From positions 4,580,224-4,644,223 of the forward strand of contig AP025054.1 in assembly GCA_036186865.1 (NCBI GenBank): a DNA stretch of 64,000 bases, given 5' to 3'. The notes below the pieces were generated by a model. That model did not search any database, was not told the DNA's origin, and saw only the letters and a program-made list of their open reading frames with translations. Position numbers and translations under genes: made by a program. Position 1 is the first letter of the stretch, and every line of letters begins with the position of its first letter. Below, one piece after another: positions 1 through 10,899 of the stretch. This DNA is from Eustoma russellianum. Taxonomy: Eukaryota; Streptophyta; Magnoliopsida; Gentianales; Gentianaceae.

Positions 1-1802
1 AATTTGCAACGGCCATCTTAGTGTCTGAATCTTGTTTCCCTACTCGAAGTCTGGAATTTTCTTCAGTGAGAACGGCCACCTCAGACTTCAATCTATTCAC
101 TTGATCTTCCAGCTGATTCAACCTCAAATTGCTGGGCCTTGCCACCTCTGCCAACCCGTCATAGGAATTTATGAGGTTGGCATTGATCTCAGAGAGTTGG
201 ACAAATTTGGCACGCAACTCTTCAGCCCGTTTGAGTATGTTATACTCTTGAACCCGGAACTGCAGAAGTCAGGTTGGTTAGAGAAAACATAAGTGATCAA
301 GCTAAAAAAGATGGAGAATACTGGGAAATCTTACCATGGACATTGGTTGTAAATGAATTCATGGCAGTGTCCCAGTCTAGACTGCCATAAAGTTGCCAAT
401 CGTGAGGTAACACTGATATCTCAGTTATTTTCATAGCTACACTAGGATTTGCAGCAGTGTCAGCGAAAGAGAACTCCAACGTCCTCATGCCTCAGCGGTT
501 TCATAGGGAAGATTCTTCCTCTGGCGCATTTACCCCGGAAGTCTCTCATAAGAACTCAGAGGAGGGACCAACCTCATCAGAAACCCGCCTTGGTGGAGGC
601 ATAACTTCCTCTTCGGCAACTGGAGAGGAAGAAATCAAGATGGGGGCATCAATTCCCCCAATTCCATCGTCTAGCTGAGCTGAAGCTGGGGCAAGGACTT
701 GAGCTTCAGCCTGGATGGGATTATAAAGAGTTCCAGCTGAAGAGAAAAAAGGTTAAGTGATTAAATGGAGACAAAATATGTTCAAGACCAACGCAGGACA
801 AAAATACTACATGGAACTTCGGTCTCGGGAGTCATCTGCACCTCGGATGGAGTTCTGGCAGAGGCCTGCCCCGAAGAGGAAGGTTGTCCTTCGGTCTTCT
901 TCCTTTTTTGGGAGCCAAATTCTTCAGTCTTGCAAGAGTCTCGGACACCATGACTCCTTCAGAATTCAATGAACAAATCAGTCAAAACATAGACGCAACA
1001 TCAGAACCAGCCAGAGATGTTCAAAGGGTTACTACGTACCTTCAACTATTTTTAAAGCAATGGGGATGAGGGGCCAAAAATTATGTTCTGACCACAAGTG
1101 TTCCAGGTCGGCAACCTTCACAATCGACCTGTTCACTTTTTTCCAATCCACGGCCAAAAGCAAGTGTAACAATTGGGAGGCTTCATTGCAAGATTGCTCG
1201 CTTGGCCTCCTGTTATTTGCGCTGCCGGATTTCCAAAGGGTTCCTTCGGGTAATCCTATAGCCTTAACAAAAAAGAAACGCTCCGTCCAATCTTCGGTAA
1301 AAGAGAGAAGGTTTATGACATGAAGGTTTTCACTATTTTGATGCCTCCTGTCAAAATAGTACCAACTATCCTTCTGCTCGCACACAAATATTCCCCTAAA
1401 GAGTGCAAGTAAAAAGGCTTTCTCAGCAGCTCTTAGGTAAAGCAGGTAACTGAGGATAACCTTAAGGCCGTTAGGCGTTATTTGGGGAAGCCTAAGTCTG
1501 TAAGAATATATGATTTGGAATAAAGGAACTGGAATGGGAAGATTGAAATCGGACTTAAAGTATTCCTTATAAACTACCTCATACCCTACTGGGGGGTCAT
1601 AAGCAGTCTGATGTGGCAGGGGAAGAATGGGGGCAAAGGTGCTCCTATCAACGTTATAATATTGACATAATTCAGGGAGGTCGGTGGCTTCCAAGGTACA
1701 CATTGAGTTCTGCACCGTTGGAGATGGTGCACTTTCGTCAACAGACGTTGAGGGTACCATGGATTCTGGGGTAACCAAAGAAGAAGAAATAACAGAAGCC
1801 AT
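1..1802 (-). CDS. Putative gypsy-type transposon ORF (PF04195-like), antisense in the element; 3' end outside window
   Basis: ATG at 1802. The first exon, 1802 down to 1040, encodes about 254 residues and ends at a strong donor (AAG followed by GTACGT). It contains the conserved block of the plant 'putative gypsy type transposon' domain, with motifs such as PVGYEVVYKEYF, LPQITPNGLKVI and a tryptophan-rich end. A second exon near 815-1000 reads as a basic, Ser/Pro/Gln-rich linker (KRKKTEGQPSSSGQ). Exonic reading frames continue at about 550-740 and 345-488 (donor after CATG). The stretch 1-280 is a predicted coiled coil (LNQLEDQVNRLKSEVAVL) that runs off the window. The frame between about 490 and 550 is interrupted by a stop unless another splice is used, so the gene may be decayed. 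It is not a host gene; its function is unknown. Confidence is good for the family and moderate for the exon chain. Confidence 0.6.
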
Positions 1803-1971
1803 GGAAGAAAAATGGAAGAAGAAGAGCTTACAGAGAGATTGAAGGGCTGAACTGGAAGAAAGCACCGTGACGAGAGTGTAGGCTTCAAAGACGAAGAAGA
1901 TAAACAGAGATACAGAATGAGCAATACACAGAATAGAAGAAGAAAAGAAGGAGTTAGGGCGATTACCCCTA

Positions 1972-1979
1972 TTTATAAG
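1972..1979 (-). promoter_or_regulatory. TATA box of the antisense transposon ORF
   Basis: On the minus strand the sequence reads TTATAAATAGGGG, a good plant TATA box, about 170 bp upstream of the ATG at 1802. This fits an antisense ORF with its own promoter inside the element. Confidence 0.5.
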
Positions 1980-2216
1980 AAGAAAAGGCAAAAGTTGCAA
2001 CTTTTCGTTTGAAATTCGAAAAGGCGACGGTTCAAGTATTTTTCCCCCTCAGGTACTGAAACCGCAGAAAAGATAATGATGAGACGTTGGAATTGACGCT
2101 TACATTAAAAGCGAGAATTATGGCGCAGCTAAAAGGATAACTGCTCAATTAATGGAGACACGTCACAGACTCATTAGAATAGATTTGACTGCCCTCACAG
2201 GTCAGCTCGGCCACAC

Positions 2217-2232
2217 AAAATCTGGGGGCAAA
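2217..2232 (+). other. Polypurine tract of the gypsy element
   Basis: AAAATCTGGGGGCAAA immediately precedes TGATAAACC, the expected arrangement of a polypurine tract and the start of a 3' LTR. Confidence 0.5.
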
Positions 2233-3010
2233 TGATAAACCATAATTAATCGTCTGTTAGTCAACAACAGCCAACGGTACAACTCCTGTATTTCAGCACT
2301 CAAGCATTGCCGTTCAGTCTTGACTACACTTCGGCTGTGCCCCATGACATCCTCATTACTATCGAAGAATAGGCTAAGGACTGCACTTCGGCACCTAACT
2401 TCAACCTCAGCTTCAGCTTAAGTGCTGCACTCCAGATCACTTCAGCCAGATTCAATATTGCACTTCGGCAAAGCCTAGTTTTGCACTTCAGTGAAGGAGT
2501 CAATCACAGCATTACATCGTGGAACCATCAGGCAAAAGTGCAGTTCAAAGAAAGAGTACACGTCTGGCTATTCAGCCTGTACACGCGAAAGTCACTTCAG
2601 CCGACCTACTAGTCACATCAGCCGGCCTACCGGTCATATCAGCGGACCTACTGCATCATAGGTCTTCTGCCCCAGGCAAACATCTCATCCGCTATCAGAG
2701 GCCAAAGGCGGGAAAAACCAATAAAAGGAGGCCAAGGCAGACCAGAAAGGGGATTCGAAAACCATTCTTCATATTGCTTGTATCTAATACACTGAATCTT
2801 CTCCTCAGCCAATAACTGTGAGAATTTTCCAACTCCATACACAAAACTATATTCTCAGTGAGAAATGACCCAAACTGACTTGAGCGTCGGAGGGTTTTAC
2901 ACGAGGTCATCCCCCCGGGACCTCTGATCTTTGCTTCCTTGTGCAGGAATTTCAGGAAACTATTCCAGCTGCAATCTTCAAATCAGTTAACGATCCTTCA
3001 AGTTAACTGA
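2233..3010 (+). repeat. 3' LTR of the gypsy element
   Basis: The block begins with TG after a polypurine tract. It has short tandem repeats of about 21 bp at 2590-2655, a TATA-like AATAAAAGGAGG near 2722, and the segment CTTGAGCGTCGGAGGG at 2880, typical of the R/U5 part of many plant gypsy LTRs. The 3' boundary is not resolved. A related stretch in reverse orientation lies at 56640-57480. Confidence 0.5.
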
Positions 3011-3016
3011 CGACGC

Positions 3017-3215
3017 TTATTTAACTCAACTCGGGTTGGAATTTGCTCCAAGAGGTCAAGGGTTCGAATCTATAGATGCACAGTGTGGGTGTTCTTCGGC
3101 CTAGTTTGTAGGGAGACACTTTGTGTGGGTCACTCTGTGTAAATTCTCACATAACCTAGTAAGTTGCTGGACTCTTAATTTGAATCATACATAATGCTCA
3201 TTGAGAATGAGACGG
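3017..3215 (+). repeat. tRNA-derived SINE, family A, copy 1
   Basis: The 5' part has a pol III A-box-like TTTAACTCAACTCGG and a B box GGTTCGAATC. The body carries TTCGGCCTAGTTTG and AGGGAGAC, and the tail ends near ATTGAGAATGAGACGG. The same body recurs at 24471-24690 (+), 42935-43180 (-), 23478-23590 (-) and 14935-15000 (-). Confidence 0.7.
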
Positions 3216-4145
3216 TAAAGATCCAGGACGATAAAATGAATTTTTTGCTCCAGGAAAAAGAAGCTTCTTGGGGAGAAAAAACTAGACATTGGAAGGAATG
3301 GGTTTGGAAATTTGTATGCATTATGTTGACGGAAAATTCAATGAAGCACAGCTATCCAAGAAAAGAAAAGTCGTGTGAAGAAATTTATGCCGTCTAGAAA
3401 ATTGACTTGGAACAAGCCTATTCAAACACATATAACTCGGCCTTCGGAATCGTCTTACATGATACGACTTGTCTTTTTTTTCTTTTTTTTTTTAGTACTG
3501 ATTTCAGTCATCGTGAGCTTGATGGTCCTTGAAGGACAAAGACATGTCCATAGTAGTAAGTTGGCATAATTTTTTTTGGTTGCTAGAGGGATATAGTAAG
3601 TTGGCATAATTTTTTTTGGTTGCCGGAGATATCCTTCCAGCCGAAAGCCAGAAGACTAATTCTTCGTCTCTGAGATCAGCACACTAAGTGATAGGGGATT
3701 GACCAAATGATTTGCTCCATTCATAAGTTGACATAATTTGATGTACAAGCTTAAGATACTTTACTTTTTTAAACTATTTTTCAATTGATATGTTGATGGT
3801 TCGAACCATATCATGTCTTACAAAAATACGCTGATGACAAGATCGTCTTAGTTACGAAACACATCTTTTTCGATTTGTATTTAGACTATGGTAAGTCCAT
3901 GCATAACTTGGACATGATTTGTTGTTAGCTCCTCAAAGAAGGAGGAAAGCCTATATATAACTTGGACCATGGACAAATCTAGAAAATGTTTTTGTGGGAG
4001 ACACAATTAACACTAATATGAAACCGATTTATCCTGAAAAAAATATATATAAGTTACATCTAATTAATGTTGTAACAATGTTATTATTTCAAAAGAGAAA
4101 CCAAATCATTTATAAATTACAATTGGTCAAGATGAGTTGTTATAT
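3216..4145. other. Gene-free spacer
   Basis: I see no gene. It holds a tandem duplication of about 45 bp at 3553-3635 (shared unit TAGTAAGTTGGCATAA plus a T run) and AT-rich DNA leading to the Copia insertion site. Confidence 0.5.
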
Positions 4146-4387
4146 TATTGGAATATGGAATATTTTCCATATTAATGTCCAATTCATTACGTTTCCTATT
4201 GTACATATTTAGATATGGTAGCTATTTATGATTGTATATTCTCCATTGATGGTTGTATATTCTTGATTTATTGTAATAGCTTAATTATAGGAATTAGCGT
4301 AATTGTAGGTGTTTGTAGAAGTTAGTTTCCTATATACTGTAAACACGTTTTTGGTAATGAGAATATACGAGATTGCTCGTTTCTTCA
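4146..4387 (+). repeat. 5' LTR of the Copia element
   Basis: 242 bp, identical to 8783-9024. A TATA-like CTATATACTG near 4330 is the likely promoter, with transcription starting roughly 30 bp downstream. Confidence 0.95.
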
Positions 4388-4399
4388 TGGTATCAGAGC
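4388..4399 (+). other. Primer-binding site (tRNA-iMet) of the Copia element
   Basis: TGGTATCAGAGC directly follows the 5' LTR. It is the standard plant Copia primer site complementary to the 3' end of initiator methionine tRNA. Confidence 0.9.
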
Positions 4400-4452
4400 G
4401 ATAACCTTTCTCTCACCACCACCGCCGCCCCTCTTGTTTTTCCGGCGACTTC

Positions 4453-7400
4453 ATGGCCGTAGCCAACATGTCCGGCACCGCCACCGCCAGTGCCACCGTC
4501 CCTATCACCACCACTGATCCCAAATCTGCATATTATTTGCATCCCTCTGACCATCCTGGTCTTCTCTTTGTTACGCAGCCGTTGGGAGAGAATGGCGAGA
4601 ACTATTTTGTTTGGAAGAAGTCATTCATCAATGCTTTGCGATCTAAGAACAAAGCTGGATTCGTCGATGGCACTATCCAACGTCCGGATATTGCCTCTGC
4701 CAACTATTCCGTTTGGCAGCAGTGTAATGCGCTAGTGTTAGCGTGGTTGTCTAATGCGCTTGTGAAGGAGCTCCAAGGGGCTGCAGCGCATGCAGAGAGC
4801 GCACGAGAAGTGAGGATTGACTTGGAAGAGCGTTTCACACAAGGTGTTGATGCTCGTGTTTATGAACTGCGTCGCGCCATAGCCTCACTACGTCAGGACA
4901 AAAGCACAGTGTCTGTGTACTATGGCCGATTCAAAGCTCTATGGGGAGAGCTTCAGTGTTTTGATGAAGTTCCTGTTTGCAATTGTGGAATGTGCACGTG
5001 TGGGATGTCTAAAGCAATGGAGAAGATTCGTGAGAAAGAAATGGTCTTTGATTTTCTCATGGGTCTTGACGAAATCTTTGGTACGGTACGCTCTCATATC
5101 TTGAGTATTGATCCTCTTCCTTCTCTTGGTCGTGCATATGCTATTGTGGCACAGGAAGAAAAGCAACGAACTGTGGCTCAAAGCCTTGTACCACAGTTCG
5201 ACGCTGCGGCGCTTGCCACTTGGCAACCACCACAGGAGGGCCGATCGGCCAGGTTCAAGGGAAAGGGGGAGCGACCGCGATGCCAGCATTGTGGTAAAGT
5301 TGGCCACTTACGTGAGACCTGTTTTGACTTAATTGGTTATCCTGCTGATTGGAATCGTAGCCGTCGTAGCAAGGTTTCTGCAGGTTCTGGACCATCTCCG
5401 AACGTGGCAAAGGGAATGGCAGCGTCTGCTGCCCCTGAGGCTCAAGCCGCACCACCCACATTCGCGGGCCTCAGTCTTGCGCAACAGCATCAGTTGGCAC
5501 AATTTATCGATCAGCTGAATGGAGGTAATTTTGGTTCCTCTGTGGCGCCACCAACGAAGCAGGATGCTGGTATTATTTCTTCTTCCCTTGATTCGAGATT
5601 TGGTTGGATACTGGACAGTGGTGCGAATGTGCACATTGTTAATGATTTGTCTCTATTTACATCCGTTACTAATGATAAGTTGACTGCAACTGTTCAAATC
5701 CCGAATGGCGCGCATGTGGCGGTTCGCGCAGTTGGGACTGTCCAACTATCGAACAACTTGACTCTCTATGGTGTCTTGGGTGTTCCAGAGTTTGCGTTTA
5801 ATCTCATTTCTGTCAGCAGATTGGTTAAAGATTCGAACTGTACACTGATATTTGGTTCGAACTTTTGTGCTTTGCAGGAGATGCCCTCGAGGAAGCTGAT
5901 TGGAGTGGGTAAGCAGCGTGATGGCCTCTACCACCTCATAAACTATTCGGCCATTGCAATGCCTGCAGTGACTCAATCCTCTGCATCTCTTTGGCATGGT
6001 CGCATGGGCCACCTCCCTGTATCGAAATTTCGTTTCATTCCGTCTATTTTGTTTACGAATAAAAATGTTATGTGTGATGCTTGTAATCGAGCTAAGCAAA
6101 CCCGCTTACCTTTTCCTGTCAGTACTAGCGTCACTAGTCATGTTTTTGAGTTGATACATTGTGATATTTGGGGGCCGTATAAAACGCCTAGTCTTTCTGG
6201 GGCGCGTTACTTTCTTACAATTGTTGATGATTACAGTCGTAGTACTTGGGTGTATTTGATGCAATCTAAATCTGACACTTGTCGCTATCTGTTGCATTTT
6301 TTGCGTTGGGTACATACACAATTTGCTCATCCGGTAAAAAGAGTTCGCAGTGATAATGGGTTGGAATTCAGTAGTCATGACATTCGTACTTATTTTACTG
6401 AGCATGGAATTGATGCGCAGACTTCTTGCGTTCACACACCTCAACAAAATGGTGTGGTTGAACGCAAACATCGACATCTTTTAGAAGTGGCACGTGCTCT
6501 TCGTTTTCATGCAAATTTGCCTGTGTCATTCTGGGGGGAATGTATATTGACTGCTGTATATCTCATTAATCGCATGCCTACTGTATCTCTTCAAAATAAG
6601 ACGCCATACGAACTACTTCTTGGTCGTGTGCCCTCTTATGATCATCTTCGTGTTTTTGGTTGTCTTTGTTATGGGTATATTTATCATGGTACCCGCGACA
6701 AGTTTGCCCCGCGCTCTGCTCCTGGCATATTTCTTGGGTATCCTCATACACAAAAGGGTTACAAAATATTTGATCTTTCAAGTCGTCAGATCTATGTTAG
6801 TCGTGATGTTACATTTTATGAGGATATATTTCCGTTTTCTGTGTCTACTCACAATGTTCCTATCGCAGAATCTATTCCCGTTCATTCACCTCCGACTGAC
6901 TGGGATGTTGCCACCCCAGCCGAGTCCGTCGAACGCACCCCAGCCGTGCCGCCACCTTCGCTGGGTGCGGCTGAGATTGTCCCGCCGACGGCACCACATT
7001 CGCCGTCGGCCTCTCACTTGTCACCACCTGCCGTGCTACCTTCAACTCGTAGCACGCGTTCCCGTCAACTCCCTCGTCGTTTAACAGATTTTGATGTTGA
7101 CTTACCCCCGTCACTCGTGCCATCCGCGGCTTCTCCTGCTCCCTCAGTGAACTCTACGGTATTTCCCTTATCCAGTTATCTTTCATACACACGGTTGTCG
7201 CCGTCTTATTATGGTTTGATTGCGGCTATCACTGATGGCGATGAGCCAGTTTCTTTTAAGCAGGCGGTCAAACATGCTCATTGGCGTGAGGCAATGCAGC
7301 GTGAGATTGCCGCGCTAGAGGCTAATGACACTTGGACCGTTGTCTCCCTTCCTCCAGGTAAACGCACCATTGATTCTAAATGGATTTATAAAGTCAAGTA

Positions 7401-8775
7401 TCATCCTGATGGTTCTGTTGAGCGTTATAAGGCACGTTTAGTGGCACGTGGTTATACACAAGTTGAGGGCATTGACTTTCATGAAACGTTTGCCCCTGTG
7501 GCTAAGTTAGTTACAGTTCGGTGTCTTTTAGCTATTGGGGTTGCGCGAGGTTGGCACATTCACCAATTAGATGTTAACAATGCCTTCTTGCACGGTGATC
7601 TAACTGAGGATGTATATATGCGTATTCCACCCGGGTTTAATCGCAAGGGGGAGAACTATGTCTTCAAGTTACAAAAGTCTCTCTATGGTTTGAAACAAGC
7701 CTCACGGAATTGGTATGCCAAGTTTACGTCCTCGTTACTTGCACTTGGTTATACTCAATCTAATGCGGATCCGTCTTTGTTTCTTTTGACCACCTCATCT
7801 TCTATCGTTGTTGTTTTGATTTATGTTGATGATGTCATTGTTGCTGGAAATGACCTTCCTCGTATTGAGGCTCTCAAATCTTATCTTGACCACAAATTCA
7901 AGATCAAGAATTTAGGTCCTCTCAAATATTTTCTTGGTATTGAAGTTGCTCGTTCGCCCGCTGGCATGGTTTTGAATCAGCGTAAATATGTTCTGGATAT
8001 ATTGACTGAATGCGGCATGCTTGGGAGCCGCCCAGCCGCCGCACCCATGGATCAAAAAGGGAAGTTTTCTGATACTGATCCCCTTTTAGATGATCCTGCC
8101 TTTTATCGACGTATCGTTGGTCGTTTACTATATCTCACTGTTACTCGTCCTGACATCTGTTTTGCGGTTAACTTGCTCAGTCAGTTTATGCATGCTCCCC
8201 GAAAATGTCATTTGGATGCCGTGTTCTATTTACTTCGTTATCTTAAAGGTGGTCCGGGCCAAGGTCTATTTTTCTCTACTCAATCGCAATTAAATCTACA
8301 TGCTTATTGTGATGCTGATTGGGCTGGCTGTCCTATTACGCGCCGCTCTACTTCTGGTTATATGGTTTTTCTTGGTGATGCCCTTATATCATGGCGCTCA
8401 AAGAAACAACCCGTTGTCTCGAGATCTTCTGCTGAAGCTGAGTATCGCGCCATCGCGAATGCTACTAGTGAGATTGTTTGGCTCAGACAACTTCTGGCCG
8501 ATCTCGGTTTGCGCATCACGCGTCCCGTTCCTCTTCGATGTGATAATCAAGCTGCCTTGCATATTGTGGCTAATCCCGTTTTTCACGAACGCACTAAACA
8601 TATAGAGATCGATTGTCATTTTGTTCGTCAGCACTACATCGCCGGTCTCATTTGTCCATGCAAAGTCCCCGGGACACACCAGTTAGCTGATGGGTTCACT
8701 AAACCACTTGGACCCGACCTCTTTCGGCGTTTCTGCAGCAAGTTGGGCATGCTCGATATCCATGCGCCAACTTGA
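4453..8775 (+). CDS. Copia gag-pol polyprotein, intact, 1440 aa
   Basis: One ORF encodes all the proteins needed for transposition. Order: gag with a Cys-rich loop (CNCGMCTCG, about residues 177-185) and a CCHC zinc knuckle (C277, C280, H285, C290); aspartic protease with DSG at D388; integrase with an N-terminal HHCC zinc region (HGRMGHL to CDAC) and a D,D35E catalytic triad (D571, D634, E670); RVT_2 reverse transcriptase from about residue 958, with YVDD at 1124-1127; and RNase H with CDADWAG from C1286 (catalytic D1287) and SSAEAEYRA. There are no stops or frameshifts and every catalytic residue I checked is present, so it could be autonomous. The start is the first ATG after the primer site. 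The stop is 7 bp before the rest of the polypurine tract. Confidence 0.96.
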   Translation: MAVANMSGTATASATVPITTTDPKSAYYLHPSDHPGLLFVTQPLGENGENYFVWKKSFINALRSKNKAGFVDGTIQRPDIASANYSVWQQCNALVLAWLSNALVKELQGAAAHAESAREVRIDLEERFTQGVDARVYELRRAIASLRQDKSTVSVYYGRFKALWGELQCFDEVPVCNCGMCTCGMSKAMEKIREKEMVFDFLMGLDEIFGTVRSHILSIDPLPSLGRAYAIVAQEEKQRTVAQSLVPQFDAAALATWQPPQEGRSARFKGKGERPRCQHCGKVGHLRETCFDLIGYPADWNRSRRSKVSAGSGPSPNVAKGMAASAAPEAQAAPPTFAGLSLAQQHQLAQFIDQLNGGNFGSSVAPPTKQDAGIISSSLDSRFGWILDSGANVHIVNDLSLFTSVTNDKLTATVQIPNGAHVAVRAVGTVQLSNNLTLYGVLGVPEFAFNLISVSRLVKDSNCTLIFGSNFCALQEMPSRKLIGVGKQRDGLYHLINYSAIAMPAVTQSSASLWHGRMGHLPVSKFRFIPSILFTNKNVMCDACNRAKQTRLPFPVSTSVTSHVFELIHCDIWGPYKTPSLSGARYFLTIVDDYSRSTWVYLMQSKSDTCRYLLHFLRWVHTQFAHPVKRVRSDNGLEFSSHDIRTYFTEHGIDAQTSCVHTPQQNGVVERKHRHLLEVARALRFHANLPVSFWGECILTAVYLINRMPTVSLQNKTPYELLLGRVPSYDHLRVFGCLCYGYIYHGTRDKFAPRSAPGIFLGYPHTQKGYKIFDLSSRQIYVSRDVTFYEDIFPFSVSTHNVPIAESIPVHSPPTDWDVATPAESVERTPAVPPPSLGAAEIVPPTAPHSPSASHLSPPAVLPSTRSTRSRQLPRRLTDFDVDLPPSLVPSAASPAPSVNSTVFPLSSYLSYTRLSPSYYGLIAAITDGDEPVSFKQAVKHAHWREAMQREIAALEANDTWTVVSLPPGKRTIDSKWIYKVKYHPDGSVERYKARLVARGYTQVEGIDFHETFAPVAKLVTVRCLLAIGVARGWHIHQLDVNNAFLHGDLTEDVYMRIPPGFNRKGENYVFKLQKSLYGLKQASRNWYAKFTSSLLALGYTQSNADPSLFLLTTSSSIVVVLIYVDDVIVAGNDLPRIEALKSYLDHKFKIKNLGPLKYFLGIEVARSPAGMVLNQRKYVLDILTECGMLGSRPAAAPMDQKGKFSDTDPLLDDPAFYRRIVGRLLYLTVTRPDICFAVNLLSQFMHAPRKCHLDAVFYLLRYLKGGPGQGLFFSTQSQLNLHAYCDADWAGCPITRRSTSGYMVFLGDALISWRSKKQPVVSRSSAEAEYRAIANATSEIVWLRQLLADLGLRITRPVPLRCDNQAALHIVANPVFHERTKHIEIDCHFVRQHYIAGLICPCKVPGTHQLADGFTKPLGPDLFRRFCSKLGMLDIHAPT

Positions 8776-8782
8776 GGGGGAG
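8774..8782 (+). other. Polypurine tract of the Copia element
   Basis: GAGGGGGAG abuts the 3' LTR at 8783. It overlaps the end of the polyprotein gene, whose TGA is at 8773-8775. Confidence 0.85.
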
Positions 8783-9024
8783 TATTGGAATATGGAATAT
8801 TTTCCATATTAATGTCCAATTCATTACGTTTCCTATTGTACATATTTAGATATGGTAGCTATTTATGATTGTATATTCTCCATTGATGGTTGTATATTCT
8901 TGATTTATTGTAATAGCTTAATTATAGGAATTAGCGTAATTGTAGGTGTTTGTAGAAGTTAGTTTCCTATATACTGTAAACACGTTTTTGGTAATGAGAA
9001 TATACGAGATTGCTCGTTTCTTCA
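8783..9024 (+). repeat. 3' LTR of the Copia element
   Basis: Identical in all 242 positions to the 5' LTR, followed by the target duplication TATAT. Confidence 0.95.
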
Positions 9025-10622
9025 TATATTTTGATGATGATTTATAATTCTATCAGTTTCGACTTTACAAATCAAATCTTTCTCAATCTAACTAATCAAT
9101 TACTCATCCAAGTATTTTATTTTATTCATATCTGATTCTTTACTATATTCAAATTTAAAAAGCTCTTTTTAAGTAGCAGTAACAACCTGAAAAATCAAAG
9201 TTAGTTTTAAGAATATATACACCAACTGATAAACAATATCTTTTTTAGTCTTCACCAACTTTTGAGACAAATTAGTTATTTTTTCAAATTTGTAAATTCT
9301 TTATTATCTCAAATCAATAATTTATGTATGTATCAGGCTCATTATGAAGTACATGAGAATCCAATTCACAAAACTTATAGAGATAAAATTTGCAAGAGAA
9401 ATCAAATTTTCTTATCAAATGTTGTACAAGAGTCACAAGGGTTCAAACATTTTATAAAAACAGCACCTTCATATTCTCTTGATTGAAGCAATTATTCAGT
9501 TTTGATAGTTTTTAAATCAATCATGACATAAAATAGGTCAACGTGATAGTGATGAAGAATTATAATTTATTGAATTATTTTCCGTGAACTCCCACTTATG
9601 ATGAATAATTAAGGATGATAATATTTCTCATTAGACCAAATTTATGAATTTCATCAAACAAAGGACCCATCCATCTTCTCCATAAGCTTGCAATTCTTTA
9701 TTGAAAATATTGACAATATTTATAGTCTTTGTAAAGTCTTGATCTTTCTTTGTAATTCTTTCTAACAGTGACATTGTTAAAATTTACTCAAAAGATTATA
9801 ATTTATAAGAATTAGAACAAAATTAAGCTATAACTATATTTTTCAGTCACATAATTAAAAATTTAAAATATACCTAAAATATTAAAAGATTAACATAAAA
9901 TTAAAAAGAACAGGAGTGGGAGGGGGCAAGTGCCTCATGTGCCCTCTTCCTCCTTTTGAATACGTCTCTAGCTTGCACATGATTCGTTTCATTGTTAGAT
10001 CTATGAAACTTGTTTGTCAAGCCAAGAGTTGTTTTTTTAGTTTTTTTAAATAATATTGTGCAAAAAAAATATTATATGACCATGCATTTTTTACGTTTGG
10101 AGTTTTGATTTTTTGTGTATCCTTTCTTCCCCCAAGAAGCATAAAGAAAAACCTTAGAACATACGAACATAACCAAGCAACAACAATAATACACATTACA
10201 CATTGTATTAGAGGCTCCTGACTATAGCAGAGTATGGGTGGTTGGATGTTGCACAACCAATTTATTGAGTCATTTTTCTTTATTATATCATATTTTAAAG
10301 TAAAGAAAGAGTGTGACATTGACTCTATTGAAAATATAAATTACGAAAATAACCAAAACATACAAAAATAACCAAAACATATGGGCACTGGGAGAAGATA
10401 AAGAAGAAAAGGGATATTTGCAGATGAATTAAATCAAAGTTGAAAGTGTCTCTCATGAATTATTTATTTCGATAGTTTCACTCGCATCCACAATGGTCAA
10501 AAGAGTGAAAAAAAATTACTTCATGGGACATTTTGTATAGGTTTAGTTTACAGGAAAAATCTGCAATTACTGCAAAATGAAATAAATACTGTGCGGGGGA
10601 AAGAAAAAACGCTGTTGCATGC
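9025..10622. other. Gene-free AT-rich spacer
   Basis: I found no recognisable gene, RNA or repeat boundary. A 74-codon ORF at 9262-9486 shows no known motif. A G-rich patch near 9910-9950 stands out from the AT-rich background but has no identified role. Confidence 0.4.
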
Positions 10623-10801
10623 AGGGTTACGATCACCTCACCTATTTTCTCCTCATTCCACGCATCACCGTGCGACACGTGGTAGTAGGAGAGTAGTGAG
10701 GCTAGATGAGGGTCACCCGTATCTAGTTTCACCATCCTTTGCTGTTACGCGTCGCACGGTAACGCATGAGATGAGAAAAAATGGGTAAGTTGATCCTATC
10801 C
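10623..10801. mobile_element. G-box foldback MITE, copy 1
   Basis: 179 bp, two inverted arms. The left arm has GACACGTGG; the right arm has decayed to TTACGCGTCGC. It is flanked by GTTGCATGC (10614-10622) and GTTGCATGT (10802-10810), an 8/9 target duplication. Confidence 0.8.
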
Positions 10802-10899
10802 GTTGCATGTGAGTGTCATTCTTAACTCTATGAAATGAACAAGAAATTATGCTTTAGGGCTTCCTTGGTATAAGAAAAGATTTGGAATTTATGGTGATT

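Larger units (their letters stand above)
1..3010 (+). mobile_element. 3' end of a Tat-like Ty3/gypsy retrotransposon
   Basis: Seen: a gag-like multi-exon ORF on the minus strand (1-1802), then on the plus strand a purine-rich tract (2217-2232) followed by an LTR-like block starting TGATAAACC at 2233. Established: Tat/Ogre-lineage gypsy elements often carry an extra antisense ORF between pol and the 3' LTR. Inference: the window opens inside such an element and only its 3' end is present. Gag, pol and the 5' LTR would lie to the left of the window. The right boundary is uncertain because a SINE starts at about 3017 before a clear LTR end is seen. Confidence 0.55.
4146..9024 (+). mobile_element. 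Complete, young Ty1/copia LTR retrotransposon
   Basis: The element is 4879 bp, with two 242-bp LTRs (4146-4387 and 8783-9024) that are identical by eye. It has a perfect 5-bp target duplication TATAT (4141-4145 and 9025-9029), a primer-binding site for initiator tRNA-Met next to the 5' LTR, a polypurine tract next to the 3' LTR, and one uninterrupted gag-pol ORF. With the TATAT duplication the LTRs begin TATTGG and end TTCA, so the termini are TA...CA rather than TG...CA. Identical LTRs mean a recent insertion. Size and short LTRs resemble the Ale/Retrofit group (inference). Confidence 0.95.

Noticed and set aside
6872..7123. Extra ORFs inside the Copia element (this and others in other frames)
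   Set aside because: They are shadows of the gag-pol frame with no independent motif.
9262..9486. A 74-codon ORF
   Set aside because: No motif, no homology I recognise, AT-rich context without splice or promoter evidence.
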